Positions 6,421 through 13,877 are shown, numbered from the stretch's first letter. The stretch: 28,242 bases of DNA from an uncultured Lachnospiraceae bacterium (GCA_910578475.1 CAJTRK010000035.1:1-28242), one strand, 5' to 3'. Notes: a model not told the origin generated them from the sequence alone. A program made the numbers and translations.

Positions 6421-6857
6421 TGTTAATGCCAAAAAGAGTAAAACGTCGTAAACAGTTCCGTGGTTCTATGGCAGGAAAAGCTACTCGCGGTAATACAATT
6501 ACCTATGGTGAGTGGGGTATTGTAGCAATGGAGCCATGTTGGATTAAATCGAACCAGATTGAAGCAGCCCGTATTGCGATGACTCGTTATATCAAGCGTG
6601 GCGGTAAAGTCTGGATTAAGATTTTCCCCGATAAACCAGTAACAGCAAAACCAGCAGAAACACGTATGGGTTCCGGAAAAGGTACCCTGGAATACTGGGT
6701 AGCAGTTGTTAAGCCAGGACGCGTAATGTTCGAAATCGCAGGAGTTTCCGAAGAAACGGCAAAAGAAGCGTTACGTCTTGCGACACATAAGCTTCCATGT
6801 AAATGTAAAATCGTTTCTAAAGCAGACTTGGAAGGCGGTGTATCAAATGAAAACTAA
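6420..6857 (+). CDS. rplP: 50S ribosomal protein L16
   Basis: L16 organises the A-site tRNA pocket of the 50S subunit. The 145-residue protein has the standard MLMPKRVKRRKQFRG start, the segment YGEWGIVAMEPCWIKSNQIEAARIAMTRYIKRGGKVWIKIFPDKPVT, and MGSGKGTLEYWVAVVKPGRVMFE. I keep the first ATG (6420), which overlaps the rpsC stop and matches the family; a second ATG is two codons later. Its SD (AGGAAGGGAG) is within rpsC. The end overlaps rpmC by 11 nt. Confidence 0.97.
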   Translation: MLMPKRVKRRKQFRGSMAGKATRGNTITYGEWGIVAMEPCWIKSNQIEAARIAMTRYIKRGGKVWIKIFPDKPVTAKPAETRMGSGKGTLEYWVAVVKPGRVMFEIAGVSEETAKEALRLATHKLPCKCKIVSKADLEGGVSNEN

Positions 6858-7056
6858 TAAGTATGTAGAAGATTTACAGAAAAAATCAGATGCAGAATTA
6901 GCACAGGAACTGGTAGATGCTAAAAAAGAACTTTTCAATTTGAGATTCCAGAACGCAACAAATCAGTTAGATAATACGGCAAGAATCAAAGAAGTCAGAA
7001 GAAATATCGCAAGAATTCAGACCGTAATCACTCAGAAAGCGAAAGCGGCTAATTAG
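6847..7056 (+). CDS. rpmC: 50S ribosomal protein L29
   Basis: L29 is a small two-helix protein near the tunnel exit next to L23. The 69-residue product has the family pattern YVEDLQKKSDAELAQELVDAKKELFNLRFQNATNQLDNTARIKEVRRNIARIQTV. The frame extends upstream to 6778, but the ATG at 6847 gives the normal length and is preceded by GGAAGGCGG inside rplP. It overlaps the rplP end by 11 nt, pointing to coupled translation. rpsQ follows 14 nt later. Confidence 0.95.
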   Translation: MKTNKYVEDLQKKSDAELAQELVDAKKELFNLRFQNATNQLDNTARIKEVRRNIARIQTVITQKAKAAN

Positions 7057-7070
7057 GAGGAGGATGTGTC

Positions 7071-7325
7071 GTGGAAAGAAATTTGAGAAAGACCCGTACT
7101 GGCAAAGTGACCAGTAATAAGATGGATAAGACAATTGTTGTAGCGATAGAAGACCATGTTAAGCATCCGCTTTACGGTAAAATTGTAAAGAAAACCTATA
7201 AGCTGAAAGCACATGATGAGAATAACGAGTGCAACATTGGCGATACCGTAAAAGTAATGGAGACAAGGCCGTTATCGAAAGATAAAAGATGGAGACTTGT
7301 TGAAGTTGTCGAAAAAGTGAAATAG
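7071..7325 (+). CDS. rpsQ: 30S ribosomal protein S17
   Basis: S17 is an OB-fold primary binder of 16S rRNA. The 84-residue protein begins MERNLRKTRTGKVTSNKMDKTIVVAIEDHVKHPLYGKIVKKTYKLKAHDE in family fashion and ends with METRPLSKDKRWRLVEVVEK. It starts with GTG at 7071; AGGAGGAGG lies 7-8 nt upstream. An ATG at 7064 is in another frame, so the GTG start is required. It sits between rpmC and rplN in the standard order. Confidence 0.95.
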   Translation: MERNLRKTRTGKVTSNKMDKTIVVAIEDHVKHPLYGKIVKKTYKLKAHDENNECNIGDTVKVMETRPLSKDKRWRLVEVVEKVK

Positions 7326-7345
7326 GCTGGAAGGAGATAAGTGGT

Positions 7346-7714
7346 ATGATTCAACAGGAGAGCAGACTCAAAGTTGCTGATAACACTGGTGCAAAAGAAC
7401 TTTTATGTATCAGAGTTGTAGGCGGCTCAACAAGAAGATATGCCCGTATTGGTGATATTATTGTTGCTACTGTTAAAGATGCAACACCAGGCGGCGTTGT
7501 AAAAAAAGGCGATGTTGTGAAAGCCGTAGTTGTTCGCAGCGTAAAAGGCGCTCGTCGTAAAGACGGTTCTTATATCAGATTTGACGAAAATGCTGCTGTT
7601 ATTATCAAAGATGACAAGACTCCGAGAGGAACCCGTATTTTTGGACCAGTAGCAAGAGAGCTTCGTGATAAACAGTTTATGAAAATTGTTTCACTGGCTC
7701 CGGAAGTATTATAG
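7346..7714 (+). CDS. rplN: 50S ribosomal protein L14
   Basis: L14 lies at the subunit interface and is the docking site for the silencing factor RsfS in many bacteria. The 122-residue product is family-length and highly conserved: MIQQESRLKVADNTGAKELLCIRVVGGS, then GDIIVATVKDATPGG, and FGPVARELRDKQFMKIVSLAPEVL at the end. ATG follows AAGGAG by 9 nt. Its TAG stop (7712-7714) overlaps the rplX ribosome binding site. Confidence 0.97.
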   Translation: MIQQESRLKVADNTGAKELLCIRVVGGSTRRYARIGDIIVATVKDATPGGVVKKGDVVKAVVVRSVKGARRKDGSYIRFDENAAVIIKDDKTPRGTRIFGPVARELRDKQFMKIVSLAPEVL

Positions 7715-7725
7715 GAGGTGCCGGT

Positions 7726-8037
7726 ATGTCAACAATGAAGATTAAAAAGGGCGATACCGTAAAGGTAATTGCCGGTAAAGACAAAGATAAAGAAGGAAAA
7801 GTAGTTTCCGTAGACAAAAAGAACGGCAGAGTTTTGGTGGAAGGAATTAATAAAATTACAAAACATGAGAAACCTTCTGCAGCAAATCAGAACGGTGGTA
7901 TTGTCCAGAAAGAAGCACCAATTGATATTTCCAATGTGATGTATGTGCACAAAGGAAAACCGACAAGAATCGGTTTCAAGATGGAAAACGGCAAAAAAGT
8001 TCGTTTTGCAAAATCCACAGGCGACATCGTTGATTAA
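7726..8037 (+). CDS. rplX: 50S ribosomal protein L24
   Basis: L24 is an assembly initiator of the 50S subunit. The 103-residue protein contains a KOW motif at its N-terminus (KIKKGDTVKVIAGKDKDKEGKVVSV) followed by NRVLVEGIN-like sequence (GRVLVEGINKITKHEKPS) and the conserved GGIVQKEAPIDISNVMYV. The ATG at 7726 is 5 nt after AGGAGGTG; an internal ATG three codons later is also possible. rplE begins 24 nt after the stop. Confidence 0.96.
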   Translation: MSTMKIKKGDTVKVIAGKDKDKEGKVVSVDKKNGRVLVEGINKITKHEKPSAANQNGGIVQKEAPIDISNVMYVHKGKPTRIGFKMENGKKVRFAKSTGDIVD

Positions 8038-8061
8038 TTCTAAGGAAGGAGGTCTAAAACG

Positions 8062-8601
8062 TTGAGTAGACTTAAAAGTATGTATAAAGACGAAATCGTA
8101 GACGCTATGATTAAGAAGTTTGGATATAAAAATGTTATGGAAGTTCCGAAGCTTGACAAGATTGTAGTCAACATGGGCGTTGGTGAAGCGAAGGAAAATG
8201 CAAAAGTTCTGGAATCGGCTGTCAAAGACATGGAAACGATTACCGGACAGAAAGCGATTATTACCAAAGCGAAGAACTCTATTGCTAACTTCAAAATCAG
8301 AGAGGGCCAGGCAATCGGATGTAAAACAACACTTCGCGGCGATAAGATGTATGAATTTCTTGACAGACTGGTAAACCTTGCGCTGCCTCGTGTGCGTGAC
8401 TTCAGAGGTGTAAACCCGAATGCTTTTGACGGCAGAGGTAATTATGCACTCGGAATCAAGGAACAGCTTATCTTTCCGGAAATCGAGTATGATAAGATTG
8501 ACAAGGTAAGAGGTATGGATGTTATCATCGTAACAACGGCGAAGACGGATGAAGAAGCCCGTGAGTTATTAAGATTGTTTAACATGCCATTTGCTAAGTA
8601 G
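8062..8601 (+). CDS. rplE: 50S ribosomal protein L5
   Basis: L5 binds 5S rRNA and forms the B1b intersubunit bridge. The 179-residue product shows the family features: YKNVMEVPKLDKIVVNMGVGEAKENAK, TGQKAIITKAKNSIANFKIREGQAIGCKTTLRGDKMYEFLDRL, RDFRGVNPNAFDGRGNYALGIKEQLIFPEI, and VTTAKTDEEARELLRLFNMPF. It starts at a TTG (8062), 9 nt after AAGGAGG; no ATG lies near the N-terminus in frame until later, so the rare start is well supported. rpsN follows by 14 nt. Confidence 0.96.
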   Translation: MSRLKSMYKDEIVDAMIKKFGYKNVMEVPKLDKIVVNMGVGEAKENAKVLESAVKDMETITGQKAIITKAKNSIANFKIREGQAIGCKTTLRGDKMYEFLDRLVNLALPRVRDFRGVNPNAFDGRGNYALGIKEQLIFPEIEYDKIDKVRGMDVIIVTTAKTDEEARELLRLFNMPFAK

Positions 8602-8615
8602 AAGGAGGTAAATTC

Positions 8616-8801
8616 ATGGCTAAAACAGCAATGAAGATAAAACAGCAGCGTAAACCCAAATTCTCTACAAGAGAATACAGCCGTTGCAAAATTTGTGGTC
8701 GTCCACATGCTTATTTAAGAAAATACGGAATTTGCAGAATTTGCTTCCGTGAATTGGCATATAAGGGTCAGATTCCTGGCGTGCGTAAAGCAAGCTGGTA
8801 A
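8616..8801 (+). CDS. rpsN: 30S ribosomal protein S14, zinc-binding type (type Z)
   Basis: S14 helps assemble the 30S head. This is the short 61-residue zinc form: Cys24, Cys27, Cys40 and Cys43 form a zinc ribbon (CKIC and CRIC). The C-terminal FRELAYKGQIPGVRKASW is diagnostic. The C-plus form implies a need for zinc; Gram-positive bacteria often keep a second, zinc-independent copy elsewhere, which cannot be seen here. The ATG follows AAGGAGGT by 6 nt. Downstream there is a gene-free gap of about 200 nt. Confidence 0.96.
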   Translation: MAKTAMKIKQQRKPKFSTREYSRCKICGRPHAYLRKYGICRICFRELAYKGQIPGVRKASW

Positions 8802-9006
8802 AGGTTGAAAGTCTAAAGCCTTTCAACCGCGAGTTTGTCGCATTCGCATCCAAACTCGAAAGTAGTGAGGAAAGCTAAGATGTGCTTTGCAAATACTCTT
8901 CACACGGAAGAATGTCTCTGACGGGCCATTCTTCATAGCGAGTTTGCCGCATTCGCATCTAACTCGCATGCTGATGTAATTAAAATTTTAGAAGGAGGCA
9001 ATTCAA
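8802..9006 (+). repeat. Structured rpsN-rpsH gap with a duplicated stem-loop
   Basis: No gene is present. GGTTGAAAG (8803-8811) pairs with CTTTCAACC (8820-8828) right at the rpsN stop. Two direct repeats of 22 nt with one mismatch (8829-8850 and 8938-8959, GCGAGTTTG.CGCATTCGCATC) each lead into a right arm: CGAGTTTG/CAAACTCG in the first (8830-8837 and 8851-8858), GCGAGTT/AACTCGC in the second (8938-8944 and 8961-8967). Between them, GAAGAATG (8907-8914) pairs with CATTCTTC (8927-8934) and AAAGC with GCTTT (8871-8887). The rpsH SD AAGGAGG is at 8992-8998. Confidence 0.75.
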
Positions 9007-9408
9007 ATGACAATGAACGATCCTATTGCAGATATGCTTACAAGAATCCGCAATGCAAATACTGCAAAACATGATACAGTAGATGTACCGTCATCCAAGA
9101 TGAAACTGGCGATTGCGCAGATTCTGCTGGATGAAGGCTATATTAAGAAATTTGATATGATTGAAGACGGAAATTTCAAAACGATTCATATTACCCTGAA
9201 ATACGGCGAGGATAAGAACGAAAAGATTATTTCCGGCATCAAGAGAATTTCCAAACCGGGTCTTCGTGTATACGCCGGAAAAGAGGACCTGCCGAAAGTT
9301 CTTGGCGGGCTTGGCATTGCAATCATCTCTACCAACCAGGGCGTTATTACAGATAAAAAGGCAAGAGAACTTCAGGTTGGCGGCGAAGTATTGGCGTTTG
9401 TCTGGTAA
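9007..9408 (+). CDS. rpsH: 30S ribosomal protein S8
   Basis: S8 is a primary 16S rRNA binder and, in E. coli, the translational repressor of the spc operon. The 133-residue product has MTMNDPIADMLTRIRNANTAKHDTVDVPSSKMK, the central KRISKPGLRVYAGKEDLPKVLGGLGIAIISTNQGVITDKKAREL and the ending GGEVLAFVW, all standard. The ATG follows AAGGAGG by 8 nt. It is flanked on both sides by unusually long structured gaps (about 205 nt each), one of which might be its regulatory site; this is inference. Confidence 0.96.
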   Translation: MTMNDPIADMLTRIRNANTAKHDTVDVPSSKMKLAIAQILLDEGYIKKFDMIEDGNFKTIHITLKYGEDKNEKIISGIKRISKPGLRVYAGKEDLPKVLGGLGIAIISTNQGVITDKKARELQVGGEVLAFVW

Positions 9409-9409
9409 A

Positions 9410-9495
9410 CGACGAAAAGAATTTCTAAGGCGTCAAAGTACGCCGCCTAAGAAATGCTATGTTTCGTCGGAAAGAATTGCTGGCGCAATTCTTCC
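9410..9495 (+). repeat. Nested-hairpin intergenic element, copy 3 (parts A and B)
   Basis: Part A: CGACGAAA (9410-9417) pairs with TTTCGTCG (9462-9469); inside, ATTTCT (9421-9426) pairs with AGAAAT (9450-9455) and GGCG (9429-9432) with CGCC (9441-9444) around the loop TCAAAGTA. Part B: GAAAGAATTGC (9470-9480) with GCAATTCTTCC (9485-9495). Compared with copy 2, the C-G pair in the stem has become T-A, a compensating change. Confidence 0.8.
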
Positions 9496-9614
9496 AGGTG
9501 TTTTAAAATTCAAAAACGATGTTTTTGGGCAGAGTTGAAGAGCAATTCTGTCAGGTTAATAAAATAATAACAACAGCGCATGATGCGCACAAATAAGAGT
9601 AGGAGGGTACGGGC
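9496..9614 (+). other. Remainder of the rpsH-rplF gap
   Basis: No gene or clear promoter is seen. Two further hairpins are visible: CAAAAAC/GTTTTTG with loop GAT (about 9511-9527) and GCGCA/TGCGC with loop TGA (near 9577-9589). The rplF SD AGGAGGG is at 9601-9607. Confidence 0.4.
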
Positions 9615-10157
9615 ATGTCACGTATAGGAAGAATGCCAATCGCAATTCCTGCAGGCGTTACTGTGGAAGTTGCAGAAAATAATAAAGTGACTGTGAAAGG
9701 TCCTAAGGGAACGCTTGAGAGAGTGCTTCCGGCTGAGATGGAAATCAAAGTAGAAGGCGCGGAAGTTCTTGTTTCCAGACCGAATGACTTAAAGAAAATG
9801 AAATCCTTACACGGTCTGACAAGAACACTGATTCATAATATGGTTGTCGGTGTTACTGACGGATTCGAGAAAAAACTGGAAGTAAACGGTGTTGGTTACA
9901 GAGCATCCAAATCAGGCAAAGTGTTGACGCTGAACCTGGGATATTCCCATCCGGTCGAGATGACTGACCCGGAAGGAATCGAGACTGTTATGGAAGGACA
10001 GAATGTCATCATCGTAAAAGGTATTGATAAAGAAAAAGTTGGCCAATTCGCTGCTGAAATCAGAGATAAGAGAAGACCGGAACCTTATAAGGGCAAAGGT
10101 ATTAAATATGCTGATGAAACTATCAGACGTAAAGTTGGTAAGACTGGTAAGAAATAA
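9615..10157 (+). CDS. rplF: 50S ribosomal protein L6
   Basis: L6 lies near the GTPase-factor binding site of the 50S subunit and consists of two duplicated domains. The 180-residue protein starts MSRIGRMPIAIPAGVTVEV, contains VTVKGPKGTLERVLP, the second-domain motif VNGVGYRASKSGKVLTLNLGYSHPVE, and ends with the family signature RRPEPYKGKGIKYADETIRRKVGKTGKK. ATG is 7 nt after AGGAGGG. rplR follows closely. Confidence 0.97.
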   Translation: MSRIGRMPIAIPAGVTVEVAENNKVTVKGPKGTLERVLPAEMEIKVEGAEVLVSRPNDLKKMKSLHGLTRTLIHNMVVGVTDGFEKKLEVNGVGYRASKSGKVLTLNLGYSHPVEMTDPEGIETVMEGQNVIIVKGIDKEKVGQFAAEIRDKRRPEPYKGKGIKYADETIRRKVGKTGKK

Positions 10158-10177
10158 CAGATAAGGAGAGTATGAAA

Positions 10178-10546
10178 ATGGTTAGTAAAGAATCGAGACA
10201 AAAAGTTCGTGTTAAAAAGCATAGAAGAATGCGTAACCATTTAAGCGGCACTACGCAGAGACCACGCTTGGCTGTATTCAGAAGTAATAATCATATGTAT
10301 GCTCAAATTATTGACGATACAGTTGGAAATACATTAGTTGCAGCGTCTACCCTTGAAAAAGAGGTAAAGGCTGAACTGGAAAAGACCAATAACGTTGATG
10401 CCGCAGCATATTTAGGAACGGTGATTGCTAAGAGAGCGATTGAAAAAGGTATTAATACGGTTGTTTTTGACAGAGGCGGCTTTATATACCAGGGAAAAAT
10501 TGCAGCATTAGCTGACGCAGCAAGAGAAGCTGGATTAGAATTCTAG
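10178..10546 (+). CDS. rplR: 50S ribosomal protein L18
   Basis: L18 binds 5S rRNA together with L5. The 122-residue product starts MVSKESRQKVRVKKHRRMRNHLSGT and contains RPRLAVFRSNNHMYAQIIDD and the ending VFDRGGFIYQGKIAALADAAREAGLEF. Two ATGs are in frame at 10172 and 10178. AAGGAG (10163-10168) is only 3 nt from the first and 9 nt from the second, and the family N-terminus matches the second, so I use 10178. rpsE follows after 18 nt. Confidence 0.95.
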   Translation: MVSKESRQKVRVKKHRRMRNHLSGTTQRPRLAVFRSNNHMYAQIIDDTVGNTLVAASTLEKEVKAELEKTNNVDAAAYLGTVIAKRAIEKGINTVVFDRGGFIYQGKIAALADAAREAGLEF

Positions 10547-10564
10547 GAAGGGAGACAAAATCAC

Positions 10565-11074
10565 ATGAGACGTACAATCATTGATGCCAGCCAGTTGGAA
10601 CTGACTGAAAAAGTTGTAACTATCAAACGTGTTACTAAGGTTGTAAAGGGTGGTCGTAACTTCCGTTTCACAGCATTGGTAGTTGTAGGAGATGGCAACG
10701 GACATGTAGGAGCCGGACTTGGAAAGGCGACTGAAATTCCGGAGGCTATCCGTAAAGGAAAAGAGGACGCAATCAAGAATCTTGTTTCTGTTGCGCTCGA
10801 CCCGAATCACAGTATTACACATGATTTTATCGGACAGTTTGGTTCCTCTTCTGTTCTGCTCAAGAGAGCTCCGGAAGGTACAGGTATTATCGCAGGCGGT
10901 CCGGCTCGTATCGTATGTGAGCTTGCGGGCATTTCAAATATCCGTACAAAGTCTTTGGGGTCTAACAACAAACAGAATGTCGTACTTGCGACAATCGCAG
11001 GTCTTCGCCAGTTAAAGACGCCTGAAGAGGTAGCTAAGAACCGCGGCAAATCTGTTGAAGAGGTTATGTCTTAA
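10565..11074 (+). CDS. rpsE: 30S ribosomal protein S5
   Basis: S5 shapes the mRNA entry tunnel and affects decoding accuracy. The 169-residue protein has the N-terminal double-stranded RNA-binding-like domain (ELTEKVVTIKRVTKVVKGGRNFRFTALVVVGDGNGHVGAGLGKATEIPEAIRKG, residues about 10-63) and the C-terminal domain with GTGIIAGGPARIVCELAGISNIRTKSLGSNN. Length and order are normal. The ATG follows GGAAGGGAG. rpmD begins 48 nt after the stop. Confidence 0.97.
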   Translation: MRRTIIDASQLELTEKVVTIKRVTKVVKGGRNFRFTALVVVGDGNGHVGAGLGKATEIPEAIRKGKEDAIKNLVSVALDPNHSITHDFIGQFGSSSVLLKRAPEGTGIIAGGPARIVCELAGISNIRTKSLGSNNKQNVVLATIAGLRQLKTPEEVAKNRGKSVEEVMS

Positions 11075-11122
11075 AGCAAAGGTCAGACGGCATAAGACTG
11101 AGAAAGGAGCAGGGATATAAAG

Positions 11123-11311
11123 ATGGCAGCAGAAAAAACGTTAAAAATAACATTAGTGAAATCTACGATTGGCCAGATTCCGAAAGCGAAAGCGACTATC
11201 AAAGCAATGGGACTCAGAAAGATAGGACAGACCGTTGAATTGCCGGATAATGGCGCTACGCATGGCCAGATTCAGAAAGTAAGACATATGGTCAAAGTAG
11301 AAGAAGCATAA
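11123..11311 (+). CDS. rpmD: 50S ribosomal protein L30
   Basis: L30 is a small globular protein of the 50S subunit. The 62-residue product reads LKITLVKSTIGQIPKAKATIKAMGLRKIGQTVELPDNGATHGQIQKVRHMVKVEE, matching the family over its full length. The main AAAGGAG site (11103-11109) is rather far (about 13 nt) from the ATG, with an AGGG nearer by, so initiation may be modest. It lies between rpsE and rplO as expected. Confidence 0.94.
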   Translation: MAAEKTLKITLVKSTIGQIPKAKATIKAMGLRKIGQTVELPDNGATHGQIQKVRHMVKVEEA

Positions 11312-11345
11312 TCGGAAATTTCATAGAGAAAGGAGCATAGTTAGC

Positions 11346-11786
11346 ATGGAATTATCAAATTTAAGACCTGCAGAAGGTTCCAAACACAGTGATAATTTTA
11401 GAAGAGGCCGCGGACATGGTTCGGGCAACGGCAAGACAGCCGGTAAAGGACATAAAGGCCAGAAAGCCCGTTCCGGCGCACCGAGAATCGGTTTTGAAGG
11501 TGGTCAGATGCCATTATACAGACGTATTCCGAAAAGAGGTTTCAAATGCAGAAACTCTAAGGAAATCGTTGCAATCAACCTGAACGTGCTGGAAGTATTT
11601 GACAACGGAGCTACGGTTGATGTTGATGCGTTAATGGAAAAAGGAATTATTAAAAATCCTCGTGATGGCGTGAAAATCCTTGGAAACGGAGAATTGACCA
11701 AAAAACTCGATGTGAAGGTAAATGCGTACAGCGCATCCGCGAAAGAAAAAATCGAGGCACTTGGTGGAACAACAGAGGTGATGTAA
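11346..11786 (+). CDS. rplO: 50S ribosomal protein L15
   Basis: L15 is a late-assembly 50S protein with a glycine-rich extended N-terminus. The 146-residue protein has LSNLRPAEGSKHSDNFRRGRGHGSGNGKTAGKGHKGQKARSG, then FEGGQMPLYRRIPKRGFKCRNSKEIVAINLNVLEVF and the C-terminal VKVNAYSASAKEKIEALGGTTEV. The stop overlaps the secY start by one base (TAATG), suggesting coupling of L15 and SecY synthesis as in other bacteria. Confidence 0.97.
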   Translation: MELSNLRPAEGSKHSDNFRRGRGHGSGNGKTAGKGHKGQKARSGAPRIGFEGGQMPLYRRIPKRGFKCRNSKEIVAINLNVLEVFDNGATVDVDALMEKGIIKNPRDGVKILGNGELTKKLDVKVNAYSASAKEKIEALGGTTEVM

Positions 11787-13099
11787 TGTTTACAACCCTA
11801 AAAAATGCTTTTAAAATCAAAGAATTAAGAAAGAAAATCTTTTTTACATTCGCGATGTTAGTTGTGATTCGTCTCGGGTCACAGCTCCCGGTTCCCGGTG
11901 TTGACAGAACCTATTTTGCCAGATGGTTTGAACAGCAGACCGGAGATGCCTTTAATTTCTTCAATGCTTTTACGGGCGGTTCTTTTTTGAGAATGTCCGT
12001 TCTGGCATTGAATATCACTCCGTATATTACGTCTTCCATCATCATGCAGCTTTTGACGATTGCGATTCCGAAGCTGGAAGAGATGCAGCGTGACGGAGAG
12101 GATGGAAGAAAGAAAATCGCGTCCATTACCCGTTATGTAACGGTTGGGCTTTCTTTGATTGAGTCATCGGCTATGGCAATTGGTTTCGGACGTCAGGGAC
12201 TTCTTGAAACGTATAACGTATTCAGCATTCTCACGGTGGTTGCGGCATTGACCGCAGGTAGTGCGTTCCTGATGTGGATTGGCGAAAGAATTACCGAGAA
12301 CGGTGTCGGAAACGGAATTTCCATTGTTCTGACAATCAATATTATTTCCCGTGTTCCGGCAGATATTACGGTATTGTTCGAGCAGTTTGTTTTCGGAAAA
12401 TCGATTGCGAAAGCAGTTGTGGCAGCTTTGATTATTTTTGCAATTATTATCGGAATGGTTATTCTTGTCATTATATTAAATGGCGGCGTTAGAAAAATTC
12501 CGGTTCAGTATGCAAAAAAGGTGCAGGGAAGAAAAATGGTTGGCGGACAGACCACAAACATTCCGTTAAAGGTGAATACGTCAGGCGTTATTCCTGTTAT
12601 CTTCGCATCTTCCCTGATGCAGCTTCCTGTCATTGTCTGTTCCTTCTTTAATATCAGCGGAACGGGCGTATGGGCGGAAATATTGAAAGGACTGAATTCA
12701 AGTTACTGGTGTAATCCGAATCAGCCGGTATATTCCATCGGTCTGGTCGTATATGTGGCAATGGTTATCGCCTTTGCATATTTTTATACTTCCATTACTT
12801 TCAATCCGCTTGAAATTGCTGACAATATGAAGCGGCAGGGCGGATTTATCCCGGGAATCAGACCCGGAAAACCGACCAGCGATTATCTGACAAAGATATT
12901 AAATTATATTGTCTTTATCGGTGCGGTAGGTCTGACAATCGTATGCGTAGTGCCCTATTTCTTTAACGGTATCTTCGGTGCGAGCGTATCTTTTGGAGGA
13001 ACGAGCCTTATCATTATCGTAAGCGTTGTTCTGGAAACAATCAAGCAGATTGAATCGCAGATGATGGTTCGGAATTATAAAGGTTTTTTGAATGACTAG
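11786..13099 (+). CDS. secY: Preprotein translocase subunit SecY
   Basis: SecY is the channel of the Sec translocon in the cytoplasmic membrane. The 437-residue product is of family length and shows ten hydrophobic segments. Recognisable motifs are RLGSQLPVPGVD at the N-terminus, the plug and lateral gate region, ITENGVGNGISIVLTINIISR, the cytosolic loop with VPVQYAKK-like KIPVQYAKKVQGRKMVGGQTTNIPLKVNTSGVIPVIFASS, and GGFIPGIRPGKPTSDYLTKIL. It starts on the ATG sharing its A with the rplO stop. The stop is followed directly by a three-armed hairpin element and then adk. Confidence 0.97.
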   Translation: MFTTLKNAFKIKELRKKIFFTFAMLVVIRLGSQLPVPGVDRTYFARWFEQQTGDAFNFFNAFTGGSFLRMSVLALNITPYITSSIIMQLLTIAIPKLEEMQRDGEDGRKKIASITRYVTVGLSLIESSAMAIGFGRQGLLETYNVFSILTVVAALTAGSAFLMWIGERITENGVGNGISIVLTINIISRVPADITVLFEQFVFGKSIAKAVVAALIIFAIIIGMVILVIILNGGVRKIPVQYAKKVQGRKMVGGQTTNIPLKVNTSGVIPVIFASSLMQLPVIVCSFFNISGTGVWAEILKGLNSSYWCNPNQPVYSIGLVVYVAMVIAFAYFYTSITFNPLEIADNMKRQGGFIPGIRPGKPTSDYLTKILNYIVFIGAVGLTIVCVVPYFFNGIFGASVSFGGTSLIIIVSVVLETIKQIESQMMVRNYKGFLND

Positions 13100-13182
13100 C
13101 ACGAAAAGATGTTCTAAGACTCCGCATCAGAGGATGCGGTGCCTGAGAACATCTAGCTGTCGTTTTACGGCAGCTTTTCGTG
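13100..13182 (+). repeat. Three-armed hairpin element after secY (element copy with altered part B)
   Basis: CACGAAAA (13100-13107) pairs with TTTTCGTG (13175-13182). Arm 1: GATGTTCT (13108-13115) with AGAACATC (13146-13153), capped by CCGCATC (13122-13128) and GATGCGG (13133-13139). Arm 2: AGCTGTCG (13155-13162) with CGGCAGCT (13168-13175). The frame CGAAAAGAT.TTCTAAG matches part A of the copies after rplW and rpsH. No U-run follows, so it is not an obvious terminator. Confidence 0.7.
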
Positions 13183-13232
13183 TGTTATGGGAAATTAATG
13201 TATTGGCAGAACAATAATTGGGGAGAGAGACG

Positions 13233-13877
13233 ATGAAAATTATTATGTTGGGCGCGCCGGGAGCAGGAAAGGGTACGCAGGCGCAGATGATTGCCGATAA
13301 ATATGGAATACCTCATGTTTCGACAGGCGATATTTTCAGAGAAAATGTTAAAAATGGCACAGAACTTGGCATGGAGGCCAAAAAATATATGGACCAGGGA
13401 GCGCTCGTTCCCGATGAACTGACTGTTCGTATTCTGCTTGACAGAGTGGCGCAGGATGACTGTAAGAACGGTTATGTGCTGGATGGTTTTCCGAGAACGA
13501 TTCCGCAGGCGGAAGTTCTGGATAAGGCCATCAAAGAACTTGGAGACAAGATTGATTATGCAATTGATGTAGAAGTACCGGATGAGAACATTATCAGAAG
13601 AATGTCCGGCAGACGCGCATGTCTTTCATGCGGCTCTACTTTTCATATAGAACACGTTCCGCCTAAAAAAGAGGGAATCTGTGACAGATGCGGCAAGGAA
13701 CTTATCCTGCGTGATGATGATAAAGAAGAAACGGTAAAGAACCGACTTGATGTTTATCATAAACAGACACAGCCTCTGATTGATTATTATACCGGACAGA
13801 ATATATTAAAGACAGTTGACGGCACGGCGGATATGATGGATGTATTTACTGCTATAACGGAAATTCTCGGTGAATGA
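13233..13877 (+). CDS. adk: Adenylate kinase
   Basis: Adenylate kinase converts AMP and ATP to two ADP in the cytoplasm. The 214-residue protein has the P-loop GAPGAGKGT (7-15), the AMP-binding segment STGDIFRENV, the DGFPRT motif (84-89), and a long LID domain with Cys130, Cys133, Cys150 and Cys153, which bind zinc in Gram-positive adenylate kinases. The frame extends to a TTG at 13218, but the ATG at 13233 follows GGGGAGAGAG and gives the standard N-terminus. Its position after secY is conserved in Firmicutes. Confidence 0.97.
   Translation: MKIIMLGAPGAGKGTQAQMIADKYGIPHVSTGDIFRENVKNGTELGMEAKKYMDQGALVPDELTVRILLDRVAQDDCKNGYVLDGFPRTIPQAEVLDKAIKELGDKIDYAIDVEVPDENIIRRMSGRRACLSCGSTFHIEHVPPKKEGICDRCGKELILRDDDKEETVKNRLDVYHKQTQPLIDYYTGQNILKTVDGTADMMDVFTAITEILGE

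Noticed and set aside
8829..8967. Direct repeats between rpsN and rpsH as a CRISPR array
   Set aside because: Only two copies, each forming a stem-loop with its own flank, spaced irregularly for an array; no cas genes in the window.
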